In this document: one piece after another, positions 58,011 to 64,000 of the stretch | How positions within the stretch are numbered: position 1 is the first letter of the stretch | How the letters are laid out: each line of letters starts with the position of its first letter | DNA from: Cyprinodon diabolis | Lineage: Eukaryota > Chordata > Actinopteri > Cyprinodontiformes > Cyprinodontidae | Direction: 5' to 3' | Assembly (NCBI GenBank): GCA_030533445.1 | Contig: CM060082.1 | Coordinates: forward strand, 34,969,317 to 35,033,316 | DNA length: 64,000 nt | Notes under the pieces: model-generated | Told to the model about the DNA's origin: nothing | Seen by the model: only the letters and a program-made list of their open reading frames with translations | The model's database searches: none | Made by a program: the position numbers and the translations under genes

Positions 58011-58531
58011 CAGCGGTCCCCAACCTTTTTTGCGCCACGGACCAGTTATATGTCAGACAATATTTTCACGGACCGGCCTTTAAAGTGTGAGGGGTAAGTA
58101 CAATCAAATAAAATGATACAACTGGCATAAAATCAAATACAAACAGCATAAAAATAAAACTCCCCATTATTTTGAATTAGTGGGAGCCCTGAGCTTGTTT
58201 CTCCAAAACAAGCCGGTCCCATCTAGGCGTAATCGGAGACAATGACACACAAAGTATGCTCCTGATGTCCAGTCTGCTCAATAGCTTTGTTTTGGTCGCT
58301 GTGACCGCACAAAATCCCACTTCACTAAGATAGGATGTTGTAGATAGGATGCGTCTTGACCTGAATTAACCTGTGTCAAGAGGCACAGACTGATGCAATT
58401 GGGAGAGAATACCCCAATTATTTTTCAAAATAAAACATCACTCAGACTGTGAATGTCAATAAATTATATATATATATTTTCTGTGCGGCCCAGTACCAAA
58501 TGACCGACGGCCCGGTGGTTGTGGACCGCTG
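58011..58531. mobile_element. hAT MITE with perfect 8-bp duplication
   Basis: 521 bp. The ends CAGCGGTCCCCAACCTTTTT (left) and GGTGGTTGTGGACCGCTG (right) are inverted. The octamer ATCTAAAT stands on both sides (58003-58010, 58532-58539) without a mismatch. The text GCGCCACGGACC and CACGGACCGGCC is typical of Charlie-type hAT elements. No transposase is present. Confidence 0.92.
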
Positions 58532-59360
58532 ATCTAAATGATATACAGTAGACTCTTCTAGCTTTTTTTGTTTTTTATTACAATATTCGCATCACGAGTC
58601 ACATGATCAAAAATTGTTACTACTTATGAAACAGACGATGAGAAGATCAGGAAGTAGTAGTGAGTGGCGGTGCGTGGAATCCTTTTCTGATTCATTCCAT
58701 CAGGTAGAGTATTCAGCTGTGATTGAAATTGCGTTTCTGTTTTTGATTGAAAACACTGCAAAGGCAAAATGAGTTTTTCTGACAGTAGCAGAACGTCAAC
58801 AAAGTTTTTTACACATTTATATTAACAACAATAAAACTGAGGACAAACAGCACAGAGATGAAAGACATTATATTTCAAATTGATTAATAAGTTTGAAAAC
58901 TTATGGACAGTTTTGATGAATACAGCTGAAGAAGGTATGGATGATTTAAAGAAATTAGATTTTTTTCAAGTAAGAAATATAATTCCTTCAGTCAAGAGGA
59001 TTCATCAAATGCTCTGTGTTGAAAACCGACCCGTAACATTTTTAAACAACCAAATGAAACGTATAACCTTCATTGTGTTTGACAATGGATGAAAACCAGT
59101 TGATGTTATGTGGAGTACCATCAAGCAACTGAGGCTGAAGTTCCTTTTGAATTTGAAAAGGAACAGAATATTATGTTCAATGGAACTTGAACTGCAAGAG
59201 ATTTGGGACCTTATTTAGTTGTTGAAAATCAGGGCTTTGGTGTTCTGGACACAGCAGCCAGTGATCCCAAAAAAAGGCCCAGGAACACAAAAAATAAAAA
59301 AATAAAAAAATAAAAATGGGATAGTTCTAACATGACTGCAGAATCTTGGGTCAACATAGC

Positions 59361-60683
59361 TGCTCATTTTCTGAAGCACCACAGCAGGCTTCACATGTGT
59401 GCCAAACACAGCAATGACTGGTGGATGTATGAATGAGCTCTGATAGAATGTACTGGCAGATTACTCTGAAAGATGGAGTTTTAATTTAGAATAACCAGTT
59501 TAAGTTTGTTTAATAAGAATACTGTTGTAACAGTATCAGAATAAAGACATAACATTTTGAGAAAAATGTTGTAACAGTATCAGAATAAAGTAATAATATT
59601 ATGAGAATAAAGCCATAACATTTTGAGAAAAATGTTGTAACAGTATCAGAATAAAGTCATAATATTATGAGAATAATGTTGAAACAGTATCAGAATAAAT
59701 TCATAATATTATGAGAATAAAGTCATAACATTATGAGAATAATGTTGTAACAGTATCAGAATAAAGTCATAATATTATGAGAATAAAGCCATAACATTTT
59801 GAGAAAAATGTTGTAACAGTATTAGAATAAAGTCATAATATTATGAGAATAATGTTGTAACAGTATCAGAATAAAGTAATAATATTATGAGAATAAAGCC
59901 ATAACATTATGAGAAAAATGTTGTAACAATATTAGAATAAAGTCATAACATTATGAGGAAAATGTTGTAACAATATTAGAATAAAGTCATAACATTATGA
60001 GAATAATGTTGCAACAGTATCAGAATAAAGTCATAATATTCTGAGAATAAAGTCATAACATTATGAGAATAATGTTGCAACAGTATCAGAATAAAGTAAT
60101 AATATTATGAGAATAAAGCCATAACATTATGAGAAAAATGTTGTAACAATATTAGAATAAAGTCATAACATTATGAGAATAATGTTGCAACAGTATCAGA
60201 ATAAAGTCATAATATTATGAGCATTTTAATATTACAGGAATAAAACTGTAATATTACTAACATAAAGTCATACATTTACAAGAACAAAGTCATAGAATTA
60301 TTTGAATAAAGTCGTAAATGTACTAGAATAAAGTCATAAAATTGCGAGAATAAAATCGTAAATTTACAAGAATATAGTTATAAAATTAAGAGAATAAAGT
60401 TTGAAAATGACCAGAATGAAGTCATCATACCATAAACTGTTTCAGAAAGAAGGCTTCAAGCTCCAACCAGCACTATCTAACAGCAACCTGAGTCCACTTT
60501 GTGTTTTTATGATATTATGACTTTATTCTCATAAATGTACAACTTTATTCTTGCAATGTTATGATTTTATTTTTGTTATATTATAACTTTATTCTCGTAT
60601 TACGTTATAACGTTGAATAATGTTACTTTATTCTCATATTAAAAAAACAAAAATCTCTACCCTGGCCCCTAATAATCTGTCTC
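59361..60683. repeat. Satellite-containing unit 1 of a tandem duplication
   Basis: Starts TGCTCATTTTCTGAAGCACC, has about 150 bp of unique text, then 22-bp satellite units (about 59520-60220). Diverged units follow, then the inverse AATATTATGACTTTATTCTC-like text near 60510-60640, and an end ACCCTGGCCCCTAATAATCT. The same series restarts at 60684. Confidence 0.9.
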
Positions 60684-62485
60684 TGCTCATTTTCTGAAGC
60701 ACCACAGCAGGCTTCACATGTGTGCCAAACACAGCAATGACTGGTGGATGTATGAATGAGCTCTGATAGAATGTACTGGCAGATTACTCTGAAAGATGGA
60801 GTTTTAATTTAGAATAACCAGTTTAAGTTTGTTTAATAAGAATACTGTTGTAACAGTATCAGAATAAAGACATAACATTATGAGAATAATGTTGTAACAG
60901 TATCAAAATAAAGTCATAATATTATGAGAATAAAGCCATAACATTATGAGAAAAATGTTGTAACAGTATTAGAATAAAGTAATAATATTATGAGAATAAA
61001 GCCATAACATTTTGAGAAAAATGTTGTAACTGTATCAGAATAAAGTCATAATATTATGAGAATAATGTTGAAACAGTATCAGAATAAATTCATAATATTA
61101 TGAGAATAAAGTCATAACATTATGAGAATAATGTTGTAACAGTATCAGAATAAAGTCATAATATTATGAGAATAAAGCCATAACATTTTGAGAAAAATGT
61201 TGTAACAGTATTAGAATAAAGTCATAACATTATGAGAATAATGTTGTAACAGTATCAGAATAAAGTAATAATATTATGAGAATAAAGCCATAACATTTTG
61301 AGAAAAATGTTGTAACAGTATTAGAATAAAGTCATAACATTATGAGAATAATGTTGTAACAGTATCAGAATAAAGTAATAATATTATGAGAATAAAGCCA
61401 TAACATTTTGAGAAAAATGTTGTAACAGTATCAGAATAAAGTAATAATATTATGAGAATAAAGCCATAACATTTTGAGAAAAATGTTGTAACAGTATCAG
61501 AATAAAGTCATAATATTATGAGAATAAAGCCATAACATTATGAGAAAAATGTTGTAACAATATTAGAATAAAGTCATAACATTATGAGGAAAATGTTGTA
61601 ACAATATTAGAATAAAGTCATAACATTATGAGAATAATGTTGCAACAGTATCAGAATAAAGTCATAATATTCTGAGAATAAAGTCATAACATTATGAGAA
61701 TAATGTTGCAACAGTATCAGAATAAAGTAATAATATTATGAGAATAAAGCCATAACATTATGAGAAAAATGTAACAGTATCAGAATAAAGTAATAATATT
61801 ATGAGAATAAAGCCATAACATTTTGAGAAAAATGTTGTAACAGTATCAGAATAAAGTAATAATATTATGAGAATAAAGCCATAACATTTTGAGAAAAATG
61901 TTGTAACAGTATCAGAATAAAGTCATAATATTATGAGAATAATGTTGAAACAGTATCAGAATAAATTCATAATATTATGAGAATAAAGTCATAACATTAT
62001 GAGAATAATGTTGTAACAGTATCAGAATAAAGTCATAATATTATGAGAATAAAGCCATAACATTTTGAGAAAAATGTTGTAACAGTATTAGAATAAAGTC
62101 ATAATATTATGAGAATAATGTTGTAACAGTATCAGAATAAAGTAATAATATTATGAGAATAAAGCCATAACATTATGAGAAAAATGTTGTAACAATATTA
62201 GAATAAAGTCATAACATTATGAGGAAAATGTTGTAACAATATTAGAATAAAGTCATAACATTATGAGAATAATGTTGCAACAGTATCAGAATAAAGTCAT
62301 AATATTCTGAGAATAAAGTCATAACATTATGAGAATAATGTTGCAACAGTATCAGAATCAAGTAATAATATTATGAGAATAAAGCCATAACATTATGAGA
62401 AAAATGTTGTAACAATATTAGAATAAAGTCATAACATTATGAGAATAATGTTGCAACAGTATCAGAATAAAGTCATAATATTATG
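59515..62485 (+). repeat. 22-bp satellite arranged as a 66-bp trimer
   Basis: Three 22-bp subunits alternate: TTGTAACAGTATCAGAATAA(AG), TAATAATATTATGAGAATAA(AG) and CCATAACATTTTGAGAAAAA(TG). Many 66-bp trimers occur in two blocks (about 59520-60230 and 60840-62490), separated by non-satellite sequence. The block is almost purely A/T with G and C at fixed places. Inverse-orientation units occur at 60510-60640 and 62770-62900. Confidence 0.9.
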
Positions 62486-62947
62486 AGCATTTTAATATTA
62501 CAGGAATAAAACTGTAATATTACTAACATAAAGTCATACATTTACAAGAACAAAGTCATAGAATTATTTGAATAAAGTCGTAAATGTACTAGAATAAAGT
62601 CATAAAATTGCGAGAATAAAATCGTAAATTTACAAGAATATAGTTATAAAATTAAGAGAATAAAGTTTGAAAATGACCAGAATGAAGTCATCATACCATA
62701 AACTGTTTCAGAAAGAAGGCTTCAAGCTCCAACCAGCACTATCTAACAGCAACCTGAGTCCACTTTGTGTTTTTATGATATTATGACTTTATTCTCATAA
62801 ATGTACAACTTTATTCTTGCAATGTTATGATTTTATTTTTGTTATATTATAACTTTATTCTCGTATTACGTTATAACGTTGAATAATGTTACTTTATTCT
62901 CATATTAAAAAAACAAAAATCTCTACCCTGGGCCCTAATAATCTGTC
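60684..62947. repeat. Satellite-containing unit 2 of the tandem duplication
   Basis: Repeats unit 1 from TGCTCATTTTCTGAAGCACC to the end CCCTGGGCCCTAATAATCTG, but is about 940 bp longer because the satellite inside is expanded. The diagnostic variant GAAACAGTATCAGAATAAAT occurs once in unit 1 (about 59682) and twice here (about 61070 and 61948), showing an additional internal duplication. Confidence 0.9.
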
Positions 62948-64000
62948 GTATATGATACCTAATCAATATAAATTGAAAAAATTGCGTCCAATAAAATGTT
63001 ATACTGTATAATTTCATTGAACTCCTATCCAGAAGGAGATGTTTGTAGGAGTAAAGGGTTTAGCCTCTTAACATCTGACTCCCAGGGTAAGCAGCGTTAG
63101 TGTTGGGACTGACCTCTTTCTAAAAGTTACATTTAAAAAGGTTTAAGGTTAGATTTTATCTTCCGCCCTTTCCCCTGGGGCCTCATTTCAAATATTTATA
63201 CATTCTATTGGTATCGACCGATGTAAAAGGTTTATATCCTGATACATTTTTAAGCCACAACACACAGCCAATTTTGAAGTGAAAGATTCCTAACCCCTAT
63301 TGTCAAACATGGCCATGGTTTATCCAGGCCTCCTTAGAGCAGGAAGGCGGTAGATATAAGCAGACAAAAGCAAGGCTGAATGGAGTATGTCTTTTGTCAC
63401 AAAGCATGCTTGGTCTTGAAATGCTGGTAGCCTTTTAAAAATGTCTGGGTTATCGTAAGGAGCTGCATTCACCAGAGAATAGACAAAAATGGTGCTAATT
63501 TAGCACCGCTGATTACTAATTAGGATGTCAGAGATGGTTTAGAATGTCAAATGTGTAATCATTGCACCCTTGCTTCAAAAACCTGTTGTCCTGGTAATGC
63601 AACACAAGGTGCAGAGTCACATCTGTTACTATTATCAATAATTAATTGCCTTTAACTGAAAAATGTAAAAAATAAATTAATCTGCAAGGCTAAGCTGTTC
63701 TTTCATGAAAGATCTTGCAGAGAAATCTATATCCACAAGATTCTGATCTCTATTTCAAGCTTTTTAAACCTCTGAGGACTGCCTACTATAGAGTCACTGT
63801 TCAGTATGTATGATCACACCGTGACATTTTTAGGTGACATTCTTGTGGCATTTTATCCTAATGGGGCCACCCAGACAGCAGACATGGCATGCATAAAACA
63901 AATGTCTGTTTCTGTGAATCTGTAGGCAGCTGGGCTGGAGATGCAGCGCTGCCCTGTTCAGCCTCTGCGATAATCACACTATGTCAGAAGGCCAGAAAGT
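62948..64000. other. Intron sequence, possible conserved element
   Basis: No repeat and no exon recognised. The text at about 63460-63660 (GATTACTAATTAGGATGTCA, TGTAATCATTGCACCCTTGC) contains several TAAT-type homeodomain-like words and has a non-repetitive character. It may be conserved, which an alignment would show. Confidence 0.25.

Larger units (their letters stand above)
43935..64000 (+). other. mmp16: mmp16 intron 1 (5' part)
   Basis: Begins GTAAGCCC after codon 42. I searched the plus-strand translations for a propeptide exon (expected WLQKYGYLP-like start) and saw none up to 64000, so intron 1 is at least 20 kb. The human gene also has very large introns. The intron is filled with transposable elements described separately. 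The stretches 45060-47380, 49650-51730, 54170-57990, 58540-59340 and 62950-64000 contain nothing I could identify as a gene. Confidence 0.6.

Noticed and set aside
58880..59092. 70-codon frame in the intron
   Set aside because: AT-rich, no known motif, no supporting splice sites or homology that I recognise.
59515..62485. Regularly spaced repeats that could suggest a CRISPR array
   Set aside because: Units are directly adjacent without unique spacers, the period is 22/66 bp, and the surrounding genome is vertebrate. It is a satellite.

Overview
The window is vertebrate nuclear DNA from a teleost fish. The repeat families (L2-type LINEs, a Ty3/Gypsy element, Tc1/mariner, hAT, PIF/Harbinger, tRNA-derived SINEs), the AT-rich single-copy DNA and the large gene-poor spaces all fit a ray-finned, probably percomorph, fish. 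The species cannot be named from the sequence. There is no bacterial or viral gene organisation, no CRISPR array, and I recognise no rRNA, tRNA or other RNA gene.

Only one host protein-coding feature is recognisable: the first coding exon of a membrane-type matrix metalloproteinase gene, best matched to mmp16, at 43809-43934 (+). It has a GC-rich promoter/5'UTR just upstream and a canonical splice donor directly after codon 42. Positions 43935-64000 are the start of intron 1; exon 2 was not found, so that intron is longer than 20 kb. Positions 1-43300 look like intergenic sequence upstream of the gene.

Layout: 1-3130 mostly unannotated AT-rich DNA. 3130-4190 PIF/Harbinger relic. 4270-7563 a full-length but broken LINE (minus). 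8725-8917 SINE fragment; 9675-9890 another SINE 3' end. 10121-11407 a TTAA-flanked element carrying a TAA-flanked Harbinger-like MITE. 11564-15905 a nearly intact L2-type LINE (minus) with an esterase-type ORF1. 15960-16350 an old LINE fragment. 17081-21589 a complete Gypsy-type LTR retrotransposon with an open 1260-codon gag-pol, target-site duplications, PBS and PPT. 25783-26253 a solo LTR. 26410-27416 a MITE with a LINE end inserted in it. 34495-34815 a LINE end with a long CATC tail. 35004-35377 a palindromic MITE. 37527-39407 a SINE carrying an L2-type fragment, then a truncated L2. 41130-42583 a SINE and a complete Tc1-like transposon with an open transposase. Then mmp16 exon 1. Intron 1 holds a TIR transposon filled with minisatellite, nested L2 copies, hAT-type MITEs, a hAT inserted beside a hAT BED-finger relic, a perfect hAT MITE (58011-58531), and a 3.6 kb tandem duplication of a 22/66-bp satellite.

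The elements do not form a pathway. What the window records is a layered series of insertions around the 5' end of a developmental protease gene. I found no evidence for a new biological system. The most useful leads are the intact Tc1 and Gypsy elements, a 200-bp segment shared by two unrelated MITEs, the 3 x 22 bp satellite, and the transposon sitting 118 bp behind the mmp16 splice donor.
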